Below are positions 16,700 to 27,000 of a stretch of DNA of 36,309 bases, one piece after another. The position numbers were made by a program, and so were the translations under genes. The notes beneath the pieces were generated by a model, which saw nothing but the letters and a program-made list of their open reading frames with translations, was not told the origin of the DNA and ran no database searches. The stretch is from Saprospiraceae bacterium (GTDB lineage: Bacteria; Bacteroidota; Bacteroidia; Chitinophagales; Saprospiraceae), in contig JALZVK010000088.1 in the NCBI GenBank assembly GCA_023301005.1, forward strand, positions 1 through 36,309, given 5' to 3'. The first letter of the stretch is position 1. Each line of letters opens with the position of its first letter.

Positions 16700-19204
16700 A
16701 TGAAAAAATTTTACAAAATCTGTTCTTGCATTCTAACAATGACTTTACTTTTTTCCAACATTGCTTTTACGCAATATAAAATTTATGGAAAAGTAACCGC
16801 CGAAAAAGAAACACTTATCGGAGCAACAATTCTCATTGTAGAAACTAATGAGCAAACCACTTCTCAAATGGACGGTAAATATCAATTCGAAAATATCGAA
16901 AAAGGATATTATACATTGATGGTCAATTACGGAGGTTACGAAAGTCATATTGTTGCGGTAAGAGTAAAAGATGATACAGAATTGGATATTGATATCTCAA
17001 GGCGATTGGAATTTGGTGAATTAATTGTTTCTTCCACTCGTGCAAGTGAGATCACGCCTATGACTTTTACCAATGTCACTAAAGAAAAATTAGAAAAAAA
17101 TAACCTCGGTCAAGATGTTCCTTTTTTATTAAAATGGACACCTTCCGTTGTGGTGACTTCTGATGCAGGTGCAGGAATCGGTTATACTGGAATACGAATA
17201 AGAGGTTCTGATCCAACTCGAACTAACGTTACGATTAATGGAATTCCGCTTAATGACTCTGAGTCGCAAGGTGTATTTTGGGTAAATATGCCCGACTTCG
17301 CAAGTAGTACTGAAGACATCCAAGTGCAACGTGGAGTGGGAACTTCTACAAATGGCGCAGGCGCATTTGGAGCAAGTATAAATTTAAATACCTCGAAAGT
17401 CCATACCGATGCTTATGGAAAAATTGCTTCTTCCATTGGCTCATTTAATACCTTAAAAAATAGTGTTCAATTTGGAAGTGGATTGATAAAAGATAAGTTC
17501 ACATTTGATGGTCGGTTGTCGCAATTACAATCGGATGGATATATTGATAGGGCAGAAGTGGATTTGAGTTCTTACTATTTGTCAGGTGCATATATAGGTG
17601 ATAAAACTTCGGTTCGATTCAATACTTTTTCAGGACATGAGGTAACTTACCAAGCTTGGAATGGAGTGCCTGCTCAATTTTTGGATGGAGAAGAATTGCA
17701 ATTTGATGTAACAGGATTGCCATTGGAAAGTGGGGAATTGATTAGATATAATGTTTCAGGAACTGAAAAATCAGGAACACCTCATGACAATGAAGTGGAC
17801 GATTATAGACAGACACATTACCAAGCACTTATCAATCATCAAGTGAATGGAGCAGTTAATTTTAATGGAGCATTACACTATACCAAAGGGCAAGGATTCT
17901 TTGAACAGTATAAAGGTGGAGAAGATTTTAGTGCTTATGGATTGAATCCAATTGAGCTGTCAGCTGATACAATTACTTCAACAGATTTGATTAGAAGACG
18001 GTGGTTGGATAATGATTTTTATGGAGTGACGTATGCTTTGAATTATACGCCTAATGATAAAATTGATTTTACCTTAGGTGGAGCTTGGAACAATTATGAA
18101 GGAAAACATTTCGGAGAAATCGTATGGGCGCAATTTGCAAGTGACGGCGCACTCGGTCATCGCTATTACGATAATGATGCAACGAAAACTGACTTTAATA
18201 TTTTTGGGAAATTGAACTATATGTTGACTGATAAATTATCGAGTTATGTGGATTTGCAATATCGAAAAGTAGATTACGAATTTCAAGGTTTAGATGCTGA
18301 TGGAAGTTTTATAGAAGCGAATGAAAATCTAAATTTCTTTAATCCAAAAGTTGGATTGACTTATCAATTAAAAAATAATGCTCAAACTTATGTTTCATTT
18401 GGCGTAGCGAATAGAGAACCTAACCGAAGTGATTTTACAGATTCTTCTCCTGATAGTCGCCCGACTCATGAGACACTTTACAATGCAGAATTAGGTTACC
18501 GTAAAAATTTCAGAAAGACTGTTCTAGGAGCGAATGCTTATTGGATGCAATATGACAACCAACTCGTATTGACAGGGCAACTAAATGATGTAGGAGAAAA
18601 TACTCGTATCAATGTCGATGATAGTTTCCGTGCTGGTGTGGAATTGGAAGGTGCATTGGAAGTGATGGATGGATTGACTATAAATGCTGGAGCAACATTT
18701 TCCCAAAACAAAATCAAAGCATTCACAGAATTTATTGACAACTGGGATATAGGAGGACAAGGACAAGTGAATCATGAAGATACTGATTTAGCATTTTCTC
18801 CTAACCTTTTATTTTCGGGAGGAATGAATTATGATGTTTTTAAGGATAATGATAAGCAACAACTTAGTTTATCTTTAACTGGAAAATATGTTGGGCAACA
18901 ATTCATTGATAATACGTCTAATGAAAATACTCAGTTGGATGCTTTTGCTTATGGCGATTTTAGAGTTGGATATACTATTAAAACAAAATGGGTAGAAGAA
19001 ATAGGAATTACATTATTAGTGAGAAATGTATTCGATGCACAGTATGTCAATAATGCTTGGACTTACCGTTACCAATCTGCTGGCTTTGATGCTCGACCTT
19101 TTGATGCCTTTGCGAGGTCGGAAGGAAATTCGATTTATAACTTAACTGGATTTTATCCGCAAGCAGGAAGGAATTATTTATTAGGGATAAATTTGAAATT
19201 TTAA
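16700..19204 (+). CDS. TonB-dependent receptor, probable outer-membrane thiamin-compound transporter
   Basis: Signal peptide, CarboxypepD_reg-like domain (KIYGKVTAEKETLIGATILIV), plug (IRIRGSDPTRTNVTINGIPLNDSESQGVFWVNMPDFASSTEDIQVQRGVGTSTNGAGAFGASINL), C-terminal barrel ending F; upstream TPP riboswitch. Confidence 0.88.
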   Translation: MKKFYKICSCILTMTLLFSNIAFTQYKIYGKVTAEKETLIGATILIVETNEQTTSQMDGKYQFENIEKGYYTLMVNYGGYESHIVAVRVKDDTELDIDISRRLEFGELIVSSTRASEITPMTFTNVTKEKLEKNNLGQDVPFLLKWTPSVVVTSDAGAGIGYTGIRIRGSDPTRTNVTINGIPLNDSESQGVFWVNMPDFASSTEDIQVQRGVGTSTNGAGAFGASINLNTSKVHTDAYGKIASSIGSFNTLKNSVQFGSGLIKDKFTFDGRLSQLQSDGYIDRAEVDLSSYYLSGAYIGDKTSVRFNTFSGHEVTYQAWNGVPAQFLDGEELQFDVTGLPLESGELIRYNVSGTEKSGTPHDNEVDDYRQTHYQALINHQVNGAVNFNGALHYTKGQGFFEQYKGGEDFSAYGLNPIELSADTITSTDLIRRRWLDNDFYGVTYALNYTPNDKIDFTLGGAWNNYEGKHFGEIVWAQFASDGALGHRYYDNDATKTDFNIFGKLNYMLTDKLSSYVDLQYRKVDYEFQGLDADGSFIEANENLNFFNPKVGLTYQLKNNAQTYVSFGVANREPNRSDFTDSSPDSRPTHETLYNAELGYRKNFRKTVLGANAYWMQYDNQLVLTGQLNDVGENTRINVDDSFRAGVELEGALEVMDGLTINAGATFSQNKIKAFTEFIDNWDIGGQGQVNHEDTDLAFSPNLLFSGGMNYDVFKDNDKQQLSLSLTGKYVGQQFIDNTSNENTQLDAFAYGDFRVGYTIKTKWVEEIGITLLVRNVFDAQYVNNAWTYRYQSAGFDARPFDAFARSEGNSIYNLTGFYPQAGRNYLLGINLKF

Positions 19205-19206
19205 TT

Positions 19207-19345
19207 AAATTACATTTTATTTTTACCGCAGAGTAATGAAAGAGTTTTCGTAGAGTTACACAGAGTTTACCTAATATTCTTAAAAACGCTGTGCAACTCT
19301 GTGAAAACTCATTTCAACTCTGCGGTAAAAAAATAAATGTAATTT
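19207..19345. repeat. Intergenic inverted-repeat element, ACCGCAGAGT word family
   Basis: AAATTACATTTTATTTTTACCGCAGAGT ... ACTCTGCGGTAAAAAAATAAATGTAATTT. Confidence 0.85.
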
Positions 19346-19362
19346 CACAGAAATAATCTTTT

Positions 19363-20865
19363 ATGCCCCTGAGTTTTTTGATAAAAAAAATACCACTTAC
19401 TGTACAGCACATTGTTTTTATTGCATTTATAACAATGTACTTACTAATCAAATTTACCTACCATGAATTATGGAAAGATGAGTGGCAAGCGTGGCTGATG
19501 GCGCGCGATATGGGATGGGGCGAACTCCTCGGTTCCTTATACTACGAAGGTCATCCCGCCCTATGGTATCTCTACCTTAAAGTATGGTCACTTTTTTCCA
19601 CAGGAATGAATGATGAAGTATTATTACAATTGTCACATGCTGTAATTATGTGTGGCGTGTACTATATTTTATGTATTCGATTTACATTGCCATTTTGGTT
19701 GAGAGCATTGCTATTGTTGAGTTATTACCCGTTTTTCGAATATGGAATAGTAAGTCGAGGGTATGCATTTGTGATGTTGATAGGATATGTAATTGTATTG
19801 TTATTAAATAATGCAAAACAACATGTTGGAAAATTATGTGTCTTATTTTTTCTGCTGTGTCAGACAGAAGTATATGCGGTGATGATGGCAGGCGCACTTT
19901 TGTTTTATTTATTTTTAGAACAAAAAATAGATAAGACTTGGAAAGAAGTTTTGCAAGATTCTGATTTTAGAAAAATAGCGGGGAGTAGTTTTGCAGGGTT
20001 AGTTGTGTTTTTACTTTCGGTATATCCTCGGACTAGTGAAGACGAATTATCACGAGCTTATTTATCAGAACCATTTAGCGGAGAAATATTTTTTAAAGGA
20101 TTTCAAGGGATGTTCGCCAATACCTTTTGGATAGGTTCGATAAATGATACCAACGTATTTGGAGTGTCAGCAATAGGATTGATTTTGAGTTTGATAGTAT
20201 TGATAGGATTGGTTTATTTCTTTTATCAAGATGGTCGAGATTCATTTAAGGAAAAAAATCTGTTGTTTACTTTATTGTTTTTTGTAGTTGGATATTTTAT
20301 TTTTTTGATAACGATATATACAGGAGGAGTTAGACAATGGGGAACATTTTTTATTTTCTTTACGATGATATTGCAATTATATTTTTCCCAAAAAAGAAAA
20401 AAAGAATCTGCTAGCAGATTAGATATGTTGCAAATAGGATTTCTTGTAAGTGTATTGTTATTTCAAATGTACTATAGTTTTTTAGCATTAAAAAAAGAGA
20501 TTGAATTTCCATTTTCAAATGCAAAAATAGCGGCTGAATTTATTCAGTCAAAAGTCCCTGAGAATGTTCCTATCGTAGCGATTAATAAATTTGAAGTTGC
20601 TCCCGTAGTTGGTTATGCCAATCGAGATTTTTATGCTCTTCCTGACGGAGAGCCTTTTACTTATTTTAAATGGGTAGAAAAAGTGTACTTACCTCCTGAG
20701 CAAGAATTGAAGATGTTTGCTAACTTTAAAAAAGTAGGCGGCATCATTATCATTTCTCCAAAACTATTAGGGCAGAAACGTTATCCTAATGCTAAGTTGT
20801 GGAAAGAGTTTACCAACTACAATATCAAAAATGAGAATTATTATCTTTATACTTTAGAAAAGTAA
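19363..20865 (+). CDS. Multi-TM GT-C-like membrane protein
   Basis: YHELWKDEWQAWLMARDMGW...YYEGHPALWYLYLK, many TM helices, soluble C-terminus. Confidence 0.6.
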   Translation: MPLSFLIKKIPLTVQHIVFIAFITMYLLIKFTYHELWKDEWQAWLMARDMGWGELLGSLYYEGHPALWYLYLKVWSLFSTGMNDEVLLQLSHAVIMCGVYYILCIRFTLPFWLRALLLLSYYPFFEYGIVSRGYAFVMLIGYVIVLLLNNAKQHVGKLCVLFFLLCQTEVYAVMMAGALLFYLFLEQKIDKTWKEVLQDSDFRKIAGSSFAGLVVFLLSVYPRTSEDELSRAYLSEPFSGEIFFKGFQGMFANTFWIGSINDTNVFGVSAIGLILSLIVLIGLVYFFYQDGRDSFKEKNLLFTLLFFVVGYFIFLITIYTGGVRQWGTFFIFFTMILQLYFSQKRKKESASRLDMLQIGFLVSVLLFQMYYSFLALKKEIEFPFSNAKIAAEFIQSKVPENVPIVAINKFEVAPVVGYANRDFYALPDGEPFTYFKWVEKVYLPPEQELKMFANFKKVGGIIIISPKLLGQKRYPNAKLWKEFTNYNIKNENYYLYTLEK

Positions 20866-21055
20866 CCGCCAACCCTGACGGTAGCCAGATAAGGATTGAG
20901 TACCTCTGTAAAACTCTGTGAAAAATCTCTGTGAAACTCTGTGAAATAGCCCTCTAACTTGACTATTTCACAGAGTTTCACGGAGAACTAAAAGAGTTTC
21001 ACAGAGACACTCAATCCTTAAGTCAATGACTCTAGTAGTCAGGATTGGCGGTTAC
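20862..21055. repeat. 194-nt inverted-repeat element, CTCTGTGAAA word family, overlapping the stop codon of the upstream gene
   Basis: GTAACCGCCAACCCTGAC...AAGGATTGAGTACCTCTGTAAAACTCTGTG...CTCTGTGAAACTCTGTGAAATA versus complementary right arm ending GGATTGGCGGTTAC. Confidence 0.88.
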
Positions 21056-21071
21056 ATTAAAATCAAAAAAA

Positions 21072-22049
21072 ATGAAATACCAATATTCACAAATCCTTCT
21101 TTTCCTATCACTAACTCTTTTTATTTTTTCATGTGAAAAACTCATAGAACTTGATGTTCGGAATAATGCAGGAATGCTTGTTGAGTTAGAATTTATAGAA
21201 GGAGAAAATTCTGAAGAGTTCATAATTGCCTCCAAAAGGTTTGCAGATTTTTTTCCAAAATATAATATGGAATTAAAGAAAATAGGAGAGGGGAATAAAT
21301 ATAAAGTACAACTTCCGACTTTTTTAAGTCCTAATTTGGTAGGTATGTTACTAGGTGGGAAAGGTGAAATTACACTTGCACCACAGGTAGGAGATAAGTT
21401 AACGGTTACTCCTAATCAAATTGCAGATTTTCAAAGAAGCCATTCAAATGGAGATAAAACAATCATGGTAGAATTAACGGATGACTATGCAGTTAAATGG
21501 GAGGCAATGACAAAAAGTAATGTTGATAAAAATATAACAATTATTGTAGATGGAATGTTTGTGTCGAGTCCTGAAGTAAGATCTCCAATAAGTGTTGGAA
21601 AGTTTACTTTGCTGAATGAAAATGAAGAATTTTTAAAAGTAATATATAGTTTATTAAAAAATCCTTCTGATAATTTGAAGTCTCCAAAATTTACAACTAA
21701 GTTATTTTTAAGAGATGGTGAAGGTGCAACGGAATTATCTGAAGAACTTAGGAAAGAGTACTACGCACTTCAACATGGATTTAATCAAAATAAATATGAT
21801 GTATTTCAAATAATAGATGAAAATCCATTGTTAGAACCTCATGTAAAAGAAGGACTGAAAGAAGATATCGGAAGAATGATGGATAGGGATTTGGGTGGAT
21901 ATTTGGGACATAGTAAATTTAATCTTTTGCAATTTCAAGATGTGATGAGAAATGCGAGACTGGTGTATGATACGAGTTTGTCGAGACAGAAAGTTAGAGA
22001 GGAGCAACGACTTCGGGAGGTGAAAGAGGATGATGGATTGCCGTTTTGA
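21072..22049 (+). CDS. SecDF P1-head-like domain lipoprotein
   Basis: Lipobox LFIFSCEK from Met at 21072 (the ORF-track start at 21045 is a TTG inside the inverted repeat); TIMVELTDDYAVKWEAMTKSNVDKNITIIVDGMFVSSPEVRSPISVGKFTL resembles the SecD P1 head. Confidence 0.7.
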   Translation: MKYQYSQILLFLSLTLFIFSCEKLIELDVRNNAGMLVELEFIEGENSEEFIIASKRFADFFPKYNMELKKIGEGNKYKVQLPTFLSPNLVGMLLGGKGEITLAPQVGDKLTVTPNQIADFQRSHSNGDKTIMVELTDDYAVKWEAMTKSNVDKNITIIVDGMFVSSPEVRSPISVGKFTLLNENEEFLKVIYSLLKNPSDNLKSPKFTTKLFLRDGEGATELSEELRKEYYALQHGFNQNKYDVFQIIDENPLLEPHVKEGLKEDIGRMMDRDLGGYLGHSKFNLLQFQDVMRNARLVYDTSLSRQKVREEQRLREVKEDDGLPF

Positions 22050-22055
22050 TTTTTT

Positions 22056-22090
22056 TTTACCGCAGAGTTATGAAGAGTTTGAGTGTCATC
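22056..22090. repeat. Half/decayed ACCGCAGAGTT element
   Basis: TTTTTTTTACCGCAGAGTTATGAAGAGTTTGAG without a full right arm. Confidence 0.5.
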
Positions 22091-22201
22091 AAAAAAAGCG
22101 TTTTAGCCAAAATTTGATTTTCCAAGAAGCTCTAATTGTATCGTTTTTAAATCTCTATTCTCGACTCTAAATCATTCTAGTAATTTTAAAAAATATAAAA
22201 C

Positions 22202-22891
22202 ATGAAAAATACTATCTCAACACTTTTCCTATTGACCTTTTTATTGACCAATCCAATATTCGCTCAACAACCTCGCCCAAATGTTACTACTGTCGGAGAA
22301 GCGATTGTCTACGCGGCACCTAATGAAATTGTAATGTCATTTACAGTTATAACTCAAGACGAATCTATCGTTAAAGCTAAAGAGAGGAACACAGCGATTT
22401 CAAAAAAAGCTATCAAATACCTTCGTAAAAAAAGAGTATCATCTGAACATATTCAGACACAGTATATGAGTGTATATCGGGTTAGAAAGAATATCCAAAA
22501 ACCATTTAACGTAAGTCAGCGATTTGAGATATGTATTCAAGATATTTCCTCTTACGAGGAAATTGTAGATGGATTGTTAGAAAATGGAATTGAAAATGTA
22601 CAAGGTCCCATTTTTAGAAATACAGAGATAAAAAAATATAAAGATGAAGCTCGAAAAAAAGCTATCAGAAATGCAAAAGAAAAAGCTGAATTGTTAGCTG
22701 GTGAATTAGGTCAGACGATTTCCAAGGCTTATGAGATAACTGAACAAACTGCGAATAATTCTAATAGTAGTCAAGGTGGTTATGGAACTTCCGAGGTAGA
22801 GTTAGAAGCGAATATGGATGACAATACTAGTTTTGCACCAGGGCAAATGAAGGTGCGGGCGAAGGTGGAGGTGCGGTTTTATTTGAATTAG
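22202..22891 (+). CDS. SIMPL domain-containing protein (DUF541)
   Basis: Signal peptide; VTTVGEAIVYAAPNEIVMSFTVITQDESIVKAKERN...ARKKAIRNAKEKAELLAGELGQTISKAYEI...MKVRAKVEVRFYL. Confidence 0.88.
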   Translation: MKNTISTLFLLTFLLTNPIFAQQPRPNVTTVGEAIVYAAPNEIVMSFTVITQDESIVKAKERNTAISKKAIKYLRKKRVSSEHIQTQYMSVYRVRKNIQKPFNVSQRFEICIQDISSYEEIVDGLLENGIENVQGPIFRNTEIKKYKDEARKKAIRNAKEKAELLAGELGQTISKAYEITEQTANNSNSSQGGYGTSEVELEANMDDNTSFAPGQMKVRAKVEVRFYLN

Positions 22892-22928
22892 AAAATGATT
22901 TGTATTACTCATAATATCAAATTAAAAA

Positions 22929-23597
22929 ATGAAAATAAAAAAACTTGTATATGGAATCTTAATGATGGTATTATCAAGTTGTGCTAGATTTAATTCAGAT
23001 ATTAGATATGAACCGAAAACAGAAAGAGAATTTATATTTCCAATGCAAAGTCAAGAATTTACTAAATCAGTAGAAGAATGTATGAGATTGGAAAAGTTTC
23101 CTTGCAATTATCCAGAACCTCAAGATTCATTAAGTGAATTTCAAAATACATGGTACTCAAAACATCTGATAAGTTTAAAAGAACCGAAAATTTATAATCA
23201 AAAAGGAAACGGTTTAAAGATTATACGATTTACTGAATTAGGAACATGGTCAAATCCATTCTGTTACAAAATTGAAAACCAAAACGATTTAATTTTAGGA
23301 ACATATAGTAGATCAAAAGGACTTGGTGGATATAAAGCTGGAAGAAGGATTAGGTTTAAAGAAAAAAAATTAAATCAAAATGATTGGAATACTATCAAGA
23401 CAAAAATTGATAGCATTAAATTTTGGCAAATACCAACTCATGACCCAAATATTATTTTTGATGGTGGAGAATGGATTTTAGAAATATTATGGGAAGATGA
23501 ATATCACTTTGTAACAAGAAATAGTCCTGCTGATTATGGTGGAAAAGAGTATGCTGAACTATGCGAGTTGATAATAAATATGTTTAATGGAAAATAA
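22929..23597 (+). CDS. Hypothetical lipoprotein
   Basis: Lipobox MMVLSSCAR; no family recognised. Confidence 0.6.
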   Translation: MKIKKLVYGILMMVLSSCARFNSDIRYEPKTEREFIFPMQSQEFTKSVEECMRLEKFPCNYPEPQDSLSEFQNTWYSKHLISLKEPKIYNQKGNGLKIIRFTELGTWSNPFCYKIENQNDLILGTYSRSKGLGGYKAGRRIRFKEKKLNQNDWNTIKTKIDSIKFWQIPTHDPNIIFDGGEWILEILWEDEYHFVTRNSPADYGGKEYAELCELIINMFNGK

Positions 23598-23986
23598 TAA
23601 AACTTGTGACTATGAAACATTTGTACACAAACAAAAAGCATAAAAACCAAGTTTAGAAATGTTTCAATTTTATATACAGTCTTGATTTTTTTGTAACTTT
23701 TTTCATCAGGAAAAAAGTTAAGTTAGAAGAACCAAGAGTATATTTAGCCATCTCTCTCTCCCCCAATCTCATTTGTCCCCCAATATACATCCCAAATAAA
23801 AATACCATTCAAGGTAGGTCACTTCTTCACTAGTTTGTATTAAATAAGTAGTACAAGTCTATGATAGTGTAGTAAGTAATACATGAAAGAATATAAATAT
23901 TGAAAATAAATATATTTTTACGATTTTTGATATTCATATTATTATAGATTCCAAGACAAACACATAATCGTATTTAATTTTAAGGC

Positions 23987-23994
23987 TAATTTTG
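23987..23994 (+). promoter_or_regulatory. Candidate -7 element TAATTTTG
   Basis: Exact TAnnTTTG, 25 nt upstream of the 24019 start codon; no clear -33 TTG. Confidence 0.4.
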
Positions 23995-24018
23995 CATAAC
24001 TGAACAAAACTCTAACTT

Positions 24019-27000
24019 ATGACATTCAAAGCTTCCCTTTGGATAACACTTTTGTTAATCCCGATTATTACTTTTTCGCAACAAACTCACAGATGCCACT
24101 CTGACGAAAGAATGGAAACTGCATTTCAATTAGACCCTGAGTATAAAAAAGCACTACTCAAAGAACAATCTCAACCATCAACTCTTCCATCAAATTCTCA
24201 AAAAGCAATGATGAACATTGTAACGATTCCCGTTCATGTCATCTTAGTTCATCCTCCAGGTCAACCTATTGGGACAGGAGATAATTTTTCATTAGCACAT
24301 GTTGAATCTCAGATTCAAGTTTTAAATGAAGACTTCCGTCGTATGAATGCCGATGCAGGCAACACGCCGTCAGTTTTCCCTGCTGATGATTCTGAGATAG
24401 AATTTTGTTTAGCAGCCTTTGACGAAAATGGAAATCCTACAGATGGAATTACTCGATACGGAACTAATGATAATCTCGACGATGATGAATTTTCCATAAA
24501 ATCTGCCACAGGTTGGGATAGAAATTTATACCTCAACTTTTGGGTCGGATCTGGTTTAGGAGGTATTTTAGGATGGGCGTATTTACCGTCAACTAATAAT
24601 TTGCCCAATGCAACTTTGGATGGAGTAGTGGTGGCATCTTGTACTTTTGGAGGACCAGGTTTTGGTTCTTGTACACCTTATCATTTAGGTAGAACTGGAA
24701 CACATGAGGTTGGACATTATTTAGGGCTGCGACATGTATGGGGAAATGGAGGATGTAATAGTGATGATAATATTGCCGATACGCCAATACAAACTGGTTC
24801 TAATTTTGGTTGTCCTAATCACCCTGATCCAAGTTGTAATAATGGTGGAGATATGTTTATGAATTATATGGATTATGTGAATGATAATTGTATGAATGCA
24901 TTTACGACAGGGCAAGCAACTCGAATGAATCAAATACTCAATAACTCTCGATCAAGTCTTCTGACTGCTGCCAATACTAAATGTCAATCATCAGGAGTGC
25001 CGTTGACTTTATCTATTTCGAGTCAGACCGATGTGACTTGTAATGGTTTAAATGATGGAACGATTACAGTCAATGCAACTGGAGGTTCAGGTACTTTTAC
25101 TTACTCGATTGATGGAGGCAACGGACAAAATAGTAATACATTTACGGGAGTGGCAGCAGGCAATCATGTCATCGAAGTTGACGATGGATCGAGTACACTT
25201 TCGATAACAGTTACGATTACAGAACCTGATGTTTTATTCCCAATTGTTACTGACCAATTTGATGTAAGTTGCTTCGGTGAGAATGATGCCATCCTTACAG
25301 TAAGTGCTGTAGGTGGAACAAATAATACAGGTCCAGGAGGTTATCAGTTTAGTTTGGACAATGGAAATTATACGCCTAATACTTCTTTTTTCAATTTGTC
25401 GGCAGGCGTTTATACCTTGAATGTAAAAGATGAAAATGATTGTATAAGCAATACTTCAGTAATTATAAATGAACCAAGTGAGTTGATTTCATTTATTCAA
25501 AATGAAGTCGGAATTGATTGTGCGGGGCAAAGTAATGGTTCGGTAGAGATTGCTTCGATAGGAGGAAATCCTAATTATCAATATTCATTAGACCAATCTC
25601 AATATACGTTTAACAATGTATTTACAAATTTGTCGAGTGGAACTTATTTCCTTTCTACCTTAGATGATAATGGATGTGATCACCAATTTACTTTTACTTT
25701 GGCGGAGCCAAATTCTATGGTTGTAAATATTTCACAACAAACTAATTTAGATTGTTTTGGAGATTCAAATGGAATGATAGAAGTGAATGCGCAAGGTGGA
25801 GGATCTGGTTTTCAGTATGCCATTAATAATGGTGGATTTCAAAGTAATCCTATTTTTAATAACCTCACAGGAGGTAATTATGTAGTGACCGTGCAAGATG
25901 CGAATGGTTGTATTGAGGTGTTAAATACAACAATATCTGAACCTGCGGAATTGACTATGAATATTGCTAACCAAATTAATGTCAATTGTTTTGGAGAAAA
26001 TACAGGAAGTATTTCTGTTAATGCAATTGGCGGTTCAGGCAATCTGAATATCTCTATGAATGGTACTACGATGACGGGTAATTCTGTTTCGTTTGAAAAT
26101 TTATCAGCAGGGAATTATATGATATTAGTAGAAGATGCAAATAATTGTAGTCAGCTTACTTCTGTTGATATTACTCAAAATGATGAGATAACTCTTTTTG
26201 CAACCAATACTCAAAATGTAAATTGTAACGGAGATAATAACGGACAAATTACAGTCGAGTCACTTGGAGGTGCTGGAGACTTTACCTATTCCATCAATGG
26301 AAATAATCAAAATAATAACAATGTATTTACAAATTTGTCAGGCGGAAATTATACCATCGAATCTACCGATGTAGTAGGTTGTGTAACTGATATAATTGTA
26401 ACTATCGATGAACCTGCCGAACTTATATCTCAAGTTAATCAACAAACTAATATTGATTGTTTTGGGGCAAATAATGGATCTGTTCAATTATCAGCTTCGG
26501 GTGGAAATGGAACGATTCAATTTTCAATTGGAAATGAAACGAACTCCTCTGGAGTGTTTAATAATTTACCTGCGGGAAATTTTAATGCAATTATTTTCGA
26601 TGAAAATAATTGTACGGAAACTTTAAATTTGACTATCACAGAACCATCTGAAATAATTGCACAAGTTGCTAACTCAACTTCAGTAAATTGTTTTGGAAAT
26701 AATAATGGTGCATTTGAAATATCAGTTTCAGGTGGAAATTCCAACTACACATTTGATAATGGAATGACCTCTAATGCTACAGGGATTTTTAATAATCTTT
26801 CGGCTGGTAATTATCTAGTTACGGTTACCGATGGAAATAATTGTACCACTACAATCGAGTCAAACATTTCCCAACCTAATCAATTAGTTACCAATATTGC
26901 CAACCAACAAAATGTAAATTGTTTCGGAGAAAATTCAGGTTCCATATCTCTACAAGCTAATGGCGGTGTAGGTAACATTACATTTACATTAAATGGAAAC

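Noticed and set aside
23598-24018. 420-nt gap before the giant protease as a possible ncRNA locus
   Set aside because: No clear terminator-hairpin pairing or conserved RNA motif; only a candidate -7 box near the CDS.
24315-24608. 97-aa antisense ORF and other minus-strand ORFs inside the metalloprotease
   Set aside because: Shadow ORFs opposite a well-supported CDS; no domain recognised.
26408-26626. 72-aa + strand ORF in another frame within the SprB array
   Set aside because: Alternative-frame product of the repeat; not plausible as a separate gene.
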